Below are positions 34,799 to 44,481 of a DNA stretch of 64,000 bases, piece by piece. Source of the stretch: Fuerstiella sp. Lineage in GTDB: Bacteria > Planctomycetota > Planctomycetia > Planctomycetales > Planctomycetaceae. The notes under the pieces are model-generated. The model was given only the letters and a program-made list of their open reading frames with translations. It was not told the origin of the DNA and made no database searches. The stretch's first letter is position 1. Each line of letters begins with the position of its first letter. Position numbers and translations under genes: made by a program. Where the stretch lies: the NCBI GenBank assembly GCA_014238335.1, contig JABABI010000006.1:15246-79245 (forward strand), written 5' to 3'.

Positions 34799-36142
34799 CT
34801 ATACCAGTTCTCTGATCGGCGTCGGATCACTGACAAGGTGAGCCGGACGGCCCTGCGGCGTGTACAGCAACTTGCCGGGGTCAATGCCCAGCTTGTGATA
34901 GATCGTTGAAACGAAGTTCTCCGGCGACAGCACTCTGTCGACAGCGGAATATCCTTTGCGGTCCGTTGCTCCCACAACAGCGCCCCCCGGAGTTCCACCA
35001 CCCGCCATCAGCACCGACATGGCATTCGCCCAGTGATCTCGACCAGGTTTTTTCTGACCGGTCAGCGTCGAGACTTTCGGCGTTCGACCGAATTCACCGA
35101 GGGCCACGACGAGGGTCGTGTCCAGCAGGCCACGTTCCTTCAGATCCTGAATCAGAGTTGCTACGGAATTGTCCCAGTCCGGCAGACGTTTACGACAGGC
35201 ACCGAACAGGTCGCTGTGATGATCCCAGCCGCCATCATAGACGGTCACGAACGGCACGCCGCCTTCTACCAGTCGACGGGCCAGCAGGCAGCGCTGACCA
35301 AACGTGTTGCGACCGTATCGATCTCGCATTTCATCGGATTCCTTCTCGATATCAAACGCCGACTGAGCCTCTGCCGATGTGACCATGTTATAGCCCTGCT
35401 CAAAATACTCGTCGAACGCGGCCACGGGATCTGCGGCAGCTTCGTCGTTCAGTCGGACCATGCGGTCGATTTTCGTTCGCAGGTCTGTGCGAACGTTGAA
35501 TCTCGCTTCTCCCAGTTCCTTTGGCAGGGCGACATCACGTACCTTGAAGTTGCTGCTGTTGGGATTGTCGGCAACAACGAACGGGGCATATTTTGCGCCC
35601 AGAAAATTCGGGCCGCCGGAGCGCGACATTTGTGGCATGCTGAAATACGACGGCAGGCCATTGTCTTCGCCAAGTTCCTTTGCGACAACCGAACCGAGAC
35701 TGGGGTGAAAGCTGACAAACGCCCCGCAGCCAACCGGAATGCGCGGCGGAGCTCCGGTCATCATGTAGTGATTGCCTGCCCCATGGTTGCCCTGGTTGTG
35801 ACGAATAGACCGAATCATGGCGAAGTCGTCCAGACTTGCGGCCAGCTTCACCATGTGTTCTGAGAACAGCGCGCCAGGAACGGCAGTTTTCGTGTGAGTG
35901 AACTCGCCCCGAAATTCGACGGGGGCATCCGGCTTTGGATCAAAGGTTTCGAAATGTGTCGGGCCGCCATCCATCCAGATCAGGATACAGCGTTCGGCGG
36001 TCGCTTGAGGCCCTTCGCCCTGCTTTGCCGCTTCACCTCGAACGCGCAGACCATCAACCAGTCCCGTCCCCAACAGCGCGCCAAGACCGTACTGAATCGA
36101 ATCCCGGCGAGTTATTCCTTCGCAGTTTCGTCGCAGTGTCAT
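34799..36142 (-). CDS. DUF1501 domain protein, Tat-exported
   Basis: A 447-residue DUF1501 protein of the alkaline-phosphatase-like superfamily. The N terminus has a twin-arginine type signal (ITRRDSIQYGLGALLGTGLVDG). Family landmarks are CILIWMDGGPTHFETFDPK, MIRSIRHNQGNHGAGNHYMMTG, the CLLARRLVEGGVPFVTV helix and VVALGEFGRTPKV near the C terminus. The family's reaction is unknown. It starts 12 bases after the DUF1549/DUF1553 gene stop, the arrangement typical of planctomycetes, where the pair is thought to act together outside the cytoplasm. Confidence 0.93.
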   Translation of the reverse strand: MTLRRNCEGITRRDSIQYGLGALLGTGLVDGLRVRGEAAKQGEGPQATAERCILIWMDGGPTHFETFDPKPDAPVEFRGEFTHTKTAVPGALFSEHMVKLAASLDDFAMIRSIRHNQGNHGAGNHYMMTGAPPRIPVGCGAFVSFHPSLGSVVAKELGEDNGLPSYFSMPQMSRSGGPNFLGAKYAPFVVADNPNSSNFKVRDVALPKELGEARFNVRTDLRTKIDRMVRLNDEAAADPVAAFDEYFEQGYNMVTSAEAQSAFDIEKESDEMRDRYGRNTFGQRCLLARRLVEGGVPFVTVYDGGWDHHSDLFGACRKRLPDWDNSVATLIQDLKERGLLDTTLVVALGEFGRTPKVSTLTGQKKPGRDHWANAMSVLMAGGGTPGGAVVGATDRKGYSAVDRVLSPENFVSTIYHKLGIDPGKLLYTPQGRPAHLVSDPTPIRELV

Positions 36143-36154
36143 TCGTTCATTCTC

Positions 36155-38386
36155 TTAATTTTGCAGGACAAACTCAGGTGTATTCAACATAGCCCACATC
36201 AGATCTTCAATAATGTGGCGTCGATTCGCATTTTCTGCACTCAGCAGCTCGTCCACCACAGCGGTTTCCTCCGCCGACGGATTTCGTCCGTAGACCAGCT
36301 GATACAGTGCCTTTGTCAGGGCGGAGGCATCTTTATCAGATTCGGCCAGTTTTGCAGCATTTCCTGTGTCATTCAGAACGTCAGCGTGCAATTTTTCGGA
36401 ATTCATCAGATGCAGACTCTGCACAATCGTTGAATCGGTCGTACGTTCACATGGCGGATCCTGGTTAGGGTCAGGCCGTCCGAACGTGTCCAGAAAAAGT
36501 GACTTTGTGCGGTGTGTCCAGATCTGTTTGGCCTTTGTGCCCGGAGGCATGGCATCGAATGACTGAGCGACTCCGGAAATATCCGCGAAGCCATCCAGCA
36601 GCACTTCTGCACGTAATCGGTGGCGATAGTGCCGTGAATAGTTTCTTGTGTCGGCGACGTTCCTCTCGTTTGGCAGAGAGCTCAATTGATACACGTGCGA
36701 ATTGGCGATCACCCGAACGAGTTCCGTGAGTGAAAATCCAGAGTCCCGAAAGTGCACACCCAGCGCTTCAACCAGTGGCTGATTCGTCGCCGGGTTTGTC
36801 GCTCGAAAATCGTCAACCGGTTCCACAAGCCCTCTGCCCATAATGTCCGCCCAAACACGGTTGGCCATGACCTGCGCGAACAGCGGATTGTCTGGCGACG
36901 TCATCCACTTTGCCAGCACATCGCGAGGATCCTTCACATCATCGGCCAGGGATGCTTCGCCAAACAAGGCTCGCGGCTTCATTTCTTCACCGGTCCCCGG
37001 GTGTTTAACACTGCCGCTGGTACCTGCATACACATATTCTTCTGAACCAGAAATCGGCGGTGATACTCCCGTCCCCTTGCGGCCGACTTTCGCAAACCAG
37101 GCAGAGAAACTGTAGAAATCATTCTGCCCCCATTTTTCGAAGGGGTGATGATGGCACTTGGCACATTCCAGGCGAACTCCGACGAACAGCTGACTGACCA
37201 GTACAGCAACTTCGTCAGGTGAACGTCGATCACGAAACAGTGTGACACCGCCGTTGCGAAATGTGCTGCCTTTGGCGGTAATCAGCTCTCTGACAAACTG
37301 GTCCCACGGCATGCGTTGGTGGAAGCGCTGTCGGATCCAGTAGTCGTAATTCAGAACCGCTTTGATGCCCACGCGGTACGGATTCGGTCTCAGCAGATCC
37401 ACCCACTTGTTGGCCCAGTGGTCGGCAAAGTCGGGTTCCTGCAGCAGACGGCCCACCAACTGTTCACGCTTGTCGGCCGCGGTATCTGAGAGAAATGCAT
37501 CGACTTCATCCGAGCGAGGCATTCGCCCACAGATGTCGGTCGTCACACGGCGCAGAAATGTGTGGTCTGCACATGATTCAGACGGAGTAATGTTCAGACG
37601 CTGCAGCTTCTGCCACACGAGATCATCAATAAAGCTCTTCCGCGGCAACGCCACGTATATCTCTGGCGGCACATTTTCGGAACGTGGAACTGTGACATCA
37701 CAGACTGCAATCTGCCCCATGAAGCGAGCCATGACGGCAGCGTTCCCTGTGATCGAGCCAGCCGTCACCAGGCCCGTATCGGCGACGGAGGCGATCGCGG
37801 CTTCGTTGGACTGGAAGGCCGCAAGTCGCGTAACGTCCCGAGTGGATTCATCGCTGAAGTGAGCGGTCAGAGTCAGCTGCTGAGTCTGTTCGTTTTTCAG
37901 GATCACGAAATCGGGAACAACGGTAACTCTCACCAGTCGCGGCGCGTTTTCGATTCGCCGATGCATGCCCTCGCGAATCCACTGCAGAATCATTCTATAT
38001 TCCGGGCCGTCCGGTTCCAGACGCCTGCCACCACCGTGCGGAACCTGCGCCGTGGGTTTTGTCAGCAGCAGACTGCGTTCCGGAGCACCCGGAAAAACTC
38101 GACGACTGCGGCCTTCTTTGGCGATGGCGTCGTAGTCATAGCCTGTGTCGAAACCGAGTAGCGAAAGCTGAAATCCGCCCTGGCCCCGGGCTTTTCCGTG
38201 ACACGGGCCGGACGTACATCCAAAGCGAGTGAAAATCGGCTGCAGATCATTTTCGAAATCGACGATTGGTTCGTTCTGTCCCCAGGCAGTCGGCGCGCAC
38301 AGCAAAACAACGACGGCCACACAGGTGCAGACTTCAGACAGCAAACATGTCGGGATTCGTCGCGGCATAGCAAGCCGGTAATTCAT
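36155..38386 (-). CDS. PSD1-type cytochrome: Big_2, DUF1549 and DUF1553 domains
   Basis: About 743 residues from the ATG at 38386; further upstream Met codons exist and no start has a strong ribosome site. A signal peptide ends near TAWGQ (36). The PSC-type haem site FGCTSGPCHG has Cys57, Cys62 and His63 (CxxxxCH). A bacterial Ig-like Big_2 domain is at about 152-235, DUF1549 at about 250-455 with a second haem motif CAKCH at 408-412, and DUF1553 at about 490-735. Exported, probably dihaem. Role unknown, often next to DUF1501. It lies between two DUF1501 genes on the same strand. Confidence 0.9.
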   Translation of the reverse strand: MNYRLAMPRRIPTCLLSEVCTCVAVVVLLCAPTAWGQNEPIVDFENDLQPIFTRFGCTSGPCHGKARGQGGFQLSLLGFDTGYDYDAIAKEGRSRRVFPGAPERSLLLTKPTAQVPHGGGRRLEPDGPEYRMILQWIREGMHRRIENAPRLVRVTVVPDFVILKNEQTQQLTLTAHFSDESTRDVTRLAAFQSNEAAIASVADTGLVTAGSITGNAAVMARFMGQIAVCDVTVPRSENVPPEIYVALPRKSFIDDLVWQKLQRLNITPSESCADHTFLRRVTTDICGRMPRSDEVDAFLSDTAADKREQLVGRLLQEPDFADHWANKWVDLLRPNPYRVGIKAVLNYDYWIRQRFHQRMPWDQFVRELITAKGSTFRNGGVTLFRDRRSPDEVAVLVSQLFVGVRLECAKCHHHPFEKWGQNDFYSFSAWFAKVGRKGTGVSPPISGSEEYVYAGTSGSVKHPGTGEEMKPRALFGEASLADDVKDPRDVLAKWMTSPDNPLFAQVMANRVWADIMGRGLVEPVDDFRATNPATNQPLVEALGVHFRDSGFSLTELVRVIANSHVYQLSSLPNERNVADTRNYSRHYRHRLRAEVLLDGFADISGVAQSFDAMPPGTKAKQIWTHRTKSLFLDTFGRPDPNQDPPCERTTDSTIVQSLHLMNSEKLHADVLNDTGNAAKLAESDKDASALTKALYQLVYGRNPSAEETAVVDELLSAENANRRHIIEDLMWAMLNTPEFVLQN

Positions 38387-38513
38387 TAGTGAGGCGGGTA
38401 AAGGGGGCGGGCTTGAAATTGTAGCAAGACGGTCTGGAGATTTCACCATAATTACGCCGATTCGCAGCGGCACAGGGCCTGCCATGGCTCAAAGCCGCTG
38501 CTGACGACTTCAT

Positions 38514-39959
38514 CTACGAAAACAGCGAATTAACTGGTTTTCCCTGGCCATCTTTTGTGACATAGAACGGTCGACGTTCGACGTTCAGGCCGGTACGCGG
38601 GCTAATGCCCATAGCTTTGTAGATCGTAGCATGCAGATCAGTAATGCTAACCGGATTCTCGACAGCGATACACGGGCGTTCGTCGGCAGTCTTACCGTAG
38701 ACGAATCCCTGTTTCATACCGCCACCAAACATCACAACAGATGTGCCGCCTGTGAAATGGCGATGCAGCCCGTAATGCTTCATCTCCTTCAGTACGTCCG
38801 TCTTCGCACGCGACTGATCGCGAGCCGAACTGCCGGGGACACCTTCGATAATCATGTCCCGGCTGAATTCACTGGCGATGACGATCAGCGTGCGATCCAG
38901 CAGATCGCGTTCTTCCAGATCTCGCACCAGCTGCGCAATGGGCTGATCAATTTCCTGCTTCATACGGGCCAGCGTTGTGTGGCCGTTTTCGTGAGTGTCG
39001 AATTGAAAGAAAGGGACGTATTCGGTTGTCACTTCAATGAAACGGGCGCCCGCTTCCACAAGTCGGCGAGCCAGCAGGCAGCCTCGACCAAAGCGACCTG
39101 TGTCGTACTTTTTCTGGACGTCTTCTGATTCCAATGTCAGGTCGAAAGCGTTGCGGTCATCGGAACTGAGCAACTTGTGAGCGTTTTCGACCGACTTCAG
39201 CATTGATTGAATGTGATAGTCGCTGGCCACGTTGCGATCTGCCCGAGCTTCGATCATCTTTTTCAGCACATCGTACCGCTTACGAAATCGTGCGGCCGTC
39301 ATGCCTTTCGGTGGCCGCACAGACCGAGCAGCCTCTTCCGGATACGGCAGATTGAAGGGCCCGAATTCGGTGCCCAGGAATCCGGCCGTCGTAAACGCTT
39401 TCAGTTCCTCGGATTCACCCACGCCTTCAAGTCGCTGCCCGATATTAATGAACGGTGGAATCACTTCGTTGCGCGGGCCGAGCAGTCGGGACATCCACGC
39501 GCCGATGTGAGGTGCGGCGACGGTTTGCGGAGGCACGTAACCGGTGTGCCAGTGATACTGGTGTCGCGAGTGCAGGATGTTGCCCAGATCAGCCTGATAC
39601 GCCGAACGGATCAATGTCGCGCGGTCCATCACCTGAGCAACGTTCTCCAGCCCTTCCGAAATCTGCAGGCCATCGACGGACGTGTCGATGGCGGGGAAAG
39701 TGCTGATGATCTTCTCGACCTCCAGCCCTTCCTGGAAAGGTTCATAATGTTTGGGATCAAACGTCTCCGGCGCCGCCATGCCACCCGCCATCCACAGAAT
39801 AATGCAGGCGTCCGCCGTGGGACGAGGTTGTTCGACCTTTTCGGACTCGTCAGCAAAAACTGACGGCGCGCCCATCGTCAGGGCGGCGGCGGACGCCGAG
39901 GACACCTGCTGTAGAAACGAGCGGCGCGATTCATCTTCGAAAACTTCGAGTTCAGTCAT
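38514..39959 (-). CDS. DUF1501 domain protein, Tat-exported
   Basis: A 481-residue DUF1501 protein from the ATG at 39959; an in-frame GTG at 40001 would add 14 residues. The Tat-like signal is ESRRSFLQQVSSASAAALTMG. DUF1501 landmarks are CIILWMAGGMAAPETFDPK, TLIRSAYQADLGNILHSRHQYHWHTG, GRGCLLARRLVEAGARFIEVT and IVIASEFSRD. Compared with the DUF1501 at 34799 it keeps HxxHTG but has ASEFSR in place of LGEFGR, so the two belong to different subgroups. It precedes the PSD1 gene by 127 bases and may share its transcript. Function unknown. Confidence 0.9.
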   Translation of the reverse strand: MTELEVFEDESRRSFLQQVSSASAAALTMGAPSVFADESEKVEQPRPTADACIILWMAGGMAAPETFDPKHYEPFQEGLEVEKIISTFPAIDTSVDGLQISEGLENVAQVMDRATLIRSAYQADLGNILHSRHQYHWHTGYVPPQTVAAPHIGAWMSRLLGPRNEVIPPFINIGQRLEGVGESEELKAFTTAGFLGTEFGPFNLPYPEEAARSVRPPKGMTAARFRKRYDVLKKMIEARADRNVASDYHIQSMLKSVENAHKLLSSDDRNAFDLTLESEDVQKKYDTGRFGRGCLLARRLVEAGARFIEVTTEYVPFFQFDTHENGHTTLARMKQEIDQPIAQLVRDLEERDLLDRTLIVIASEFSRDMIIEGVPGSSARDQSRAKTDVLKEMKHYGLHRHFTGGTSVVMFGGGMKQGFVYGKTADERPCIAVENPVSITDLHATIYKAMGISPRTGLNVERRPFYVTKDGQGKPVNSLFS

Positions 39960-40021
39960 GATTAGAAGTCCGGCATCGAGAATCTGTTGATTGACAGGCA
40001 CTCACCTTGAGCGTGATAGTA

Positions 40022-40801
40022 TTATGAAGGCTCAGGACCATATTCATTTGTACCAGGTGTCCCGGGCAGAAAATAACAGGAAATAAGAAGCCAAATCACC
40101 CCTATCAGCGGGATGAAGACCACAAGAAACATGAACCCAGATTTGTTGCGATCATGAAGCCGTTTGGCATGAAGTGCAAGTCCCATCCAAACGGAAATAA
40201 CTGCCAATAAGACAAGGAAAGCGAGATAGGCGGCAGGTAATTGAGCCCCTTCGGCGATGAACGCCTCGCCGAAAAATATGACATTCATTATGATCTGAAC
40301 CAGAGCGCCAAGTGCCTCAATCACAGTTCCATAAAGCCAGTAGTCAGTTCGGTTGATGCGCCCTTCAAACGAAAACAACTTTTGTGTGGCTGTGAGTCCC
40401 GCTGCCGACGACATCCTTCGCTTCTTCTTTGACGACTTGTTTCGCCGAGGAGTTGGATACGGATTCTGTTCGTCGTCGATATCGTCACCGTAACTACCGC
40501 CGAAGCTGTCCAGTGCGTTCAGCGGACTGTCGCGGTAATCGTCGTCGTACGGATCGACTTTTCGCCGGTTCTTGTTACGCTTTTTTCTGGAGGGGGGGGG
40601 GACAGGCGAATGCGGATCGGCCGAATCGGGTGTGCGTCTGACTCGATTTCCAGACGCTCTCTTCTTTGAGGTCGGTCGTTTGGAATCTGCCGGGCTGGCT
40701 ACCAGAATCTTTTGACACTCCTTACACTTGAACTTTTTCCCAGCCAACTCGTCCTTCAGCCGGTACTTTTTTCCGCAGTCACAGGGAACATCAATCGGCA
40801 T
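40022..40801 (-). CDS. Zinc-ribbon and DUF805 membrane protein
   Basis: A 259-residue protein. Residues 1-30 form a small zinc ribbon (CDCGKKYRLKDELAGKKFKCKEC). A long charged, low-complexity linker follows (KKRNKNRRK, SSKKKRR). The C-terminal about 115 residues are a DUF805 domain with three or four membrane helices, recognised by KLFSFEGRINRTDYW at its start and LHAKRLHDRNKSGF. The N terminus resembles the zinc ribbons common in planctomycete membrane proteins. Cytoplasmic side ribbon, membrane tail; function unknown. Confidence 0.85.
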   Translation of the reverse strand: MPIDVPCDCGKKYRLKDELAGKKFKCKECQKILVASPADSKRPTSKKRASGNRVRRTPDSADPHSPVPPPSRKKRNKNRRKVDPYDDDYRDSPLNALDSFGGSYGDDIDDEQNPYPTPRRNKSSKKKRRMSSAAGLTATQKLFSFEGRINRTDYWLYGTVIEALGALVQIIMNVIFFGEAFIAEGAQLPAAYLAFLVLLAVISVWMGLALHAKRLHDRNKSGFMFLVVFIPLIGVIWLLISCYFLPGTPGTNEYGPEPS

Positions 40802-40934
40802 TTCAGTCGTTCTTTCCCTCTAAAGACGTTGTCACAAATTTCAACATCGCGGTGCCAGACATTAACCTGGAGGATTCGCCGGGGCAATTCCCTGTCGGAG
40901 GTATTATTTTCACCCTGGTTCATTGTCACTGCCC

Positions 40935-41025
40935 CAAAGTGGGGTTGAATCGTTTGCTGGAAGGTTCCAAAAATGCGAAGCACCGTTCGGGCCGTTCCGG
41001 TTTTTGGTACCTGACCCCGTTTTCC
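40935..41025 (-). repeat. REP-like palindromic element, copy B (diverged)
   Basis: Read on the minus strand: AAACGGGGTCAGGTACCAAAAA, then a loop with GGAACGGCCCGAACGGTGC, then TTCGCATTTTTGGAACCTT. It aligns with copy A at 2110-2180 in outer GGGG block, the AGG(A/T)ACCAA arm and the ACGGCCC..GGTGC..TCGC loop. Located between the DUF805 gene and the radical SAM gene. Confidence 0.6.
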
Positions 41026-41094
41026 TTGCCCACCCTAAAACCTGGTCCTGACACAGCACTGGTTCATCGCGATGACGAACCACCATGTCTCTCA

Positions 41095-41973
41095 TCACGA
41101 GAACACAGCTGTTTGCAGTCCCGTTGTTGACTCAACCTTTTCCGCGATGTGCTGCAGTTGAGTTTCGGTGAGCGGTGTGACGAAGGATTCCGCCGGTTGG
41201 CGGGCAACCGTGTATACCTGGATCATTTCCAACTGGCCTCCGGACGACGTAATTTCCTGCAGCCGCTGGCAAAAGGCATCAATTTCGGATTCCGGTGGCG
41301 GTTCTCCGTGGACGCACATGAACAGGCTCTGAATGACCAGCGGTCGAATGGTTGCCGCCGCGGTTATGTTGTCCAGAATGCGTTGGAACGGGATTGTCGT
41401 GCGATCAATCAGCTTGAAGTATTCCTCGGTGCCCGCTTCCAGCTTGGCCCAGATCTGTCCGTTATTTTCGTCCAGCAGGTGCAAACCTCGGACCACGTGT
41501 TCTCGATGAAACATGGAGGCATTCGTGATCAGAACCATTCGCACATCGTCATCGACCAGTTTCCGTCGCACGTCAGCCACCTGACCGATGATTTCGTCGA
41601 AGTTGCGAAATGTCGTCGGTTCGCCGTCACCGGAAAACGCGATGTCGTTCAACCGCCGGAGATGAGGCGGGGTCGATGCAAACCGAAGCTGCTGAAACAG
41701 GTCGCCCGACGTTACAGCCTGCAGCACAGACGTGAGTTCGGCCAGCAGCTGGTCGGTTTCGACAAAACGCGTTTCTGAGTCACTGCGCCGGTCGACCTGG
41801 CAGTAAATGCAGTCAAAATTACACACCTTGTCGGGGTTAAGATTAACGCCGACGGACACGCCCTGACTGCGACGGGAAACAACGGGGTACACGAATCTGT
41901 TGCTTTCGAACTGCCGACTGTGTTGTTGAAACAGTCTTGCTTCGGCAGATTTTGCTGATTGATCAGGCGGCAT
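41095..41973 (-). CDS. Radical SAM protein, COG0731 (Tyw1-like) type
   Basis: A 292-residue radical SAM enzyme. The start at 41973 is chosen because a longer frame would overlap the divergent gene and has no homology-like content. The cluster motif is CNFDCIYC in SVGVNLNPDKVCNFDCIYCQV; FSGDGEPT binds SAM and is typical of COG0731. It would cleave SAM reductively. Homologues are annotated as Tyw1-like, but bacteria do not make wyosine, so the substrate is open. Divergent from a lipoprotein gene. Confidence 0.88.
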   Translation of the reverse strand: MPPDQSAKSAEARLFQQHSRQFESNRFVYPVVSRRSQGVSVGVNLNPDKVCNFDCIYCQVDRRSDSETRFVETDQLLAELTSVLQAVTSGDLFQQLRFASTPPHLRRLNDIAFSGDGEPTTFRNFDEIIGQVADVRRKLVDDDVRMVLITNASMFHREHVVRGLHLLDENNGQIWAKLEAGTEEYFKLIDRTTIPFQRILDNITAAATIRPLVIQSLFMCVHGEPPPESEIDAFCQRLQEITSSGGQLEMIQVYTVARQPAESFVTPLTETQLQHIAEKVESTTGLQTAVFS

Positions 41974-42126
41974 TTGAATTAGAGGGTCTGAGTGCTGTGC
42001 TGAGGGACACGCAGCGACGGGTTCGTGTTTACGTTGCGGGGGGACGGGTGATATTTTGCGGCCCTGATCGAATTTGACCAGCCAGAATCCAGATCTCGTT
42101 CGCACATTCCACGGATGGAACGGACT

Positions 42127-43416
42127 ATGTTCAATTACCGACTGTCTTTTGCCGCCACTTTGTTGATTTTCAGCGTCTTCAGCGCCGGTTGCGGGCAGTC
42201 GCAATCGCAGTCGGTGACCAGCAGTGAATCAGAAAACGACGCTGGATTGGTCGACAGTCTGCTGGCCGATCTTGGCGGCGCTGGCAAAACGAATGAACTG
42301 GCAGACCCGGCTGGCCCAGTATCACCGCTCACCAAGACCGCGCCAGGAGAGCGTCTTGAGTTGCGACTGCAGACCGGCGACCGCTTTCCACTTCTCAAGA
42401 CTATTGAACAATCACTGGTGCAGAAACCGTCGCAGTTTTCCGCAACCGCTCAGACTCGCCTGGACCTGCACATGGTCATTCAGGTGGATCAGGTCAAAGA
42501 CGACGCCATTCTGATGAATGTCCGCTACGTCCGAGTCGTGTATGAACATGATGTCAGCGGTCACCGGATGATGTTTGACTCAGATACACATCAGGGTGCC
42601 GTTCCTGAGGACGTCGTCCCGTATGCCGGCATGGTTAACAATGGGTTTTCATTCTGGCTGGGACGTAACAACAGAATTCGTGAGCTGGTCGACTACCAGC
42701 AGTTCCTGGAACGCTGCGTCCAGCAGATCCCCACGGAACGACGCCAATTACTGCTGGGTGAAATCTCTTCACGTTTCGGCGACGATGGCGTTGCCAACTT
42801 CGTCGACGACACCATAGGCCTGCTGCCGTACGATGATTCTGTGGATCCGGAATCAGCCACGCGTGTGGGGCCGGGCGATGTCTGGAGTCGAGAGCGCCGC
42901 CTGATGCACCCAGTGCCGGTCTACATGTCGTCAACGTATCGCTTGGTCGCTCTGAATCAGCGAACTGCAAAAATCGATATCACGGGGAGGATCGCGTCCG
43001 GCGAGACATACACGGATTCACGAAAAGGACAGACAGCAAAGGTCAAAATCAAGGGAGGGCAGAGTTTCGGTTCATGTGTCGTGGACCGTGTCACAGGATT
43101 GCCGCTGGAACTTCGCAGAACACGATATTTGAATCTGGCCGTATTAACCGACAGCGGAAACACTGTCGAACAGGACAAAAGGGTCGTCACGACAATCAGA
43201 AGCTTCCCAAAGGCTCGTGGCCCTGTGGCGAAAGCGCCTGTACAGCAGCAATATGGAATACCGGGAACGCCGACACCCGCCCCCCATCGGCTGCCTGCCT
43301 CCACAGTTCAAAGGGTTTCCGGAACAAGTCAGGGGCAGCCCGCCGTCACGACGATTCCGACCGATCCTGCGAGTCCGCCGTTGAGCTCAACCGTCAGAGC
43401 CGTGTATCCAAACTGA
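42127..43416 (+). CDS. Lipoprotein, DUF6263-like
   Basis: About 429 residues. A lipoprotein signal peptide with lipobox FSAGC (Cys22 from the ATG at 42127; an ATG at 42115 would add four residues). The mature part starts with a Ser-rich linker, then a beta-rich domain opening LELRLQTGDRFPLLKTIEQSL, as in planctomycete DUF6263-type proteins; family assignment is tentative. The last about 70 residues are Pro/Thr/Ser-rich and look unstructured. Probably outer-membrane or surface attached. Role unknown. Confidence 0.75.
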   Translation: MFNYRLSFAATLLIFSVFSAGCGQSQSQSVTSSESENDAGLVDSLLADLGGAGKTNELADPAGPVSPLTKTAPGERLELRLQTGDRFPLLKTIEQSLVQKPSQFSATAQTRLDLHMVIQVDQVKDDAILMNVRYVRVVYEHDVSGHRMMFDSDTHQGAVPEDVVPYAGMVNNGFSFWLGRNNRIRELVDYQQFLERCVQQIPTERRQLLLGEISSRFGDDGVANFVDDTIGLLPYDDSVDPESATRVGPGDVWSRERRLMHPVPVYMSSTYRLVALNQRTAKIDITGRIASGETYTDSRKGQTAKVKIKGGQSFGSCVVDRVTGLPLELRRTRYLNLAVLTDSGNTVEQDKRVVTTIRSFPKARGPVAKAPVQQQYGIPGTPTPAPHRLPASTVQRVSGTSQGQPAVTTIPTDPASPPLSSTVRAVYPN

Positions 43417-43545
43417 TAATGGTCCGCCCCGGTAAGTGAATTCGGTGTGATCACCTGCAATGCGTGCTACACTTCCGGCCTGTGAACGGTGTCACGTCGA
43501 CAGAGTGGATGTCGGTTCCGGAGCGGATATGCTGGAAAGCAGGCT

Positions 43546-44460
43546 ATGCAGAAATTCGATCGTCGTGAGTTGCTTGGCGGGACACTTGCAGGAGCGTTCG
43601 CCGCAGGCCTGTATACGACTGTGACCGCGGAAGATGCCCTGCCACAGCAGCATCAGGGGCCGCTGGCTCGCGGTCAGCCGCCGCCACGGGTGATCGACAC
43701 CAACGTCAGTTTGTTTCAGTGGCCGTTTCGCCGTTTGCCGTTGAGCGAAACGGATGCACTGCTGAAAAAGCTCCGCGCACGTGGGATCAGTCGGGCATGG
43801 GCTGGCAGCTTTGAAGGCCTGCTGCACCGCGACGTCGCAGGCGTCAATGCTCGACTGGCCGCAGAGTGTCGAGAGTATGGCAGCAACATGCTCGTGCCGT
43901 TTGGCACCGTGAATCCGGCACTCCCGGACTGGGAGGAAGACCTGAGACGATGTGCTGAAGAACATCACATGCCCGGCGTTCGACTGCACCCGAACTATCA
44001 CGGGTACTCGCTCAAAGCCCCGGAATTCGAAAGACTGTTGCGGCTCGCCACAGAACGAAAGCTGGTTGTCCAACTGGCCACCGCAATGGAAGATCAACGG
44101 ACGCAGCACCCCCTGCTGCAGCTCGACGATGTTGACCTGACGCCGCTGTCCGAGATCATCCAAAGAATACCGGACACGAAACTGGTGGTCTTGAACCATA
44201 AAGCAACTGGTGCTGCCTTTACATCTCTGGTGAAGACCCCCGGCGTCTATTTTGACATGTCAAGAGTGAACGCCACCGACGGAATTTCTCGTGTTATGCG
44301 AACGCTGCCGCCAGATCGAGTCGTATTTGGAACACACGCCCCGTTCCTGATTTACGAATCCGCAATGATTAAGGTGTACGAATCTAATCTCACCGAAACC
44401 GAAACATCTGCGGTGCTCCATCAAAATGCGGAGTTACTGGTTTCACAGACCGACGCCTGA
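43546..44460 (+). CDS. Tat-exported amidohydrolase-family protein
   Basis: A 304-residue protein starting at 43546, where GGAAAG lies 7 bases upstream. The twin-arginine signal is FDRRELLGGTLAGAFAAGLY. The amidohydrolase-2 barrel follows: RVIDTNVSLFQWPFRRLP replaces the usual HxH by NxS, GVRLHPNYHGYS keeps the strand-5 His, LVVLNHKATG has His in the next strand, and DRVVFGTHAPF ends the barrel. Loss of the first ligands resembles the protein at 25290, so these may be a divergent, perhaps metal-poor subgroup. It converges with miaB, 21 bases apart. Confidence 0.82.
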   Translation: MQKFDRRELLGGTLAGAFAAGLYTTVTAEDALPQQHQGPLARGQPPPRVIDTNVSLFQWPFRRLPLSETDALLKKLRARGISRAWAGSFEGLLHRDVAGVNARLAAECREYGSNMLVPFGTVNPALPDWEEDLRRCAEEHHMPGVRLHPNYHGYSLKAPEFERLLRLATERKLVVQLATAMEDQRTQHPLLQLDDVDLTPLSEIIQRIPDTKLVVLNHKATGAAFTSLVKTPGVYFDMSRVNATDGISRVMRTLPPDRVVFGTHAPFLIYESAMIKVYESNLTETETSAVLHQNAELLVSQTDA

Positions 44461-44481
44461 TCTCAGCTCGGCAGACCGAGT

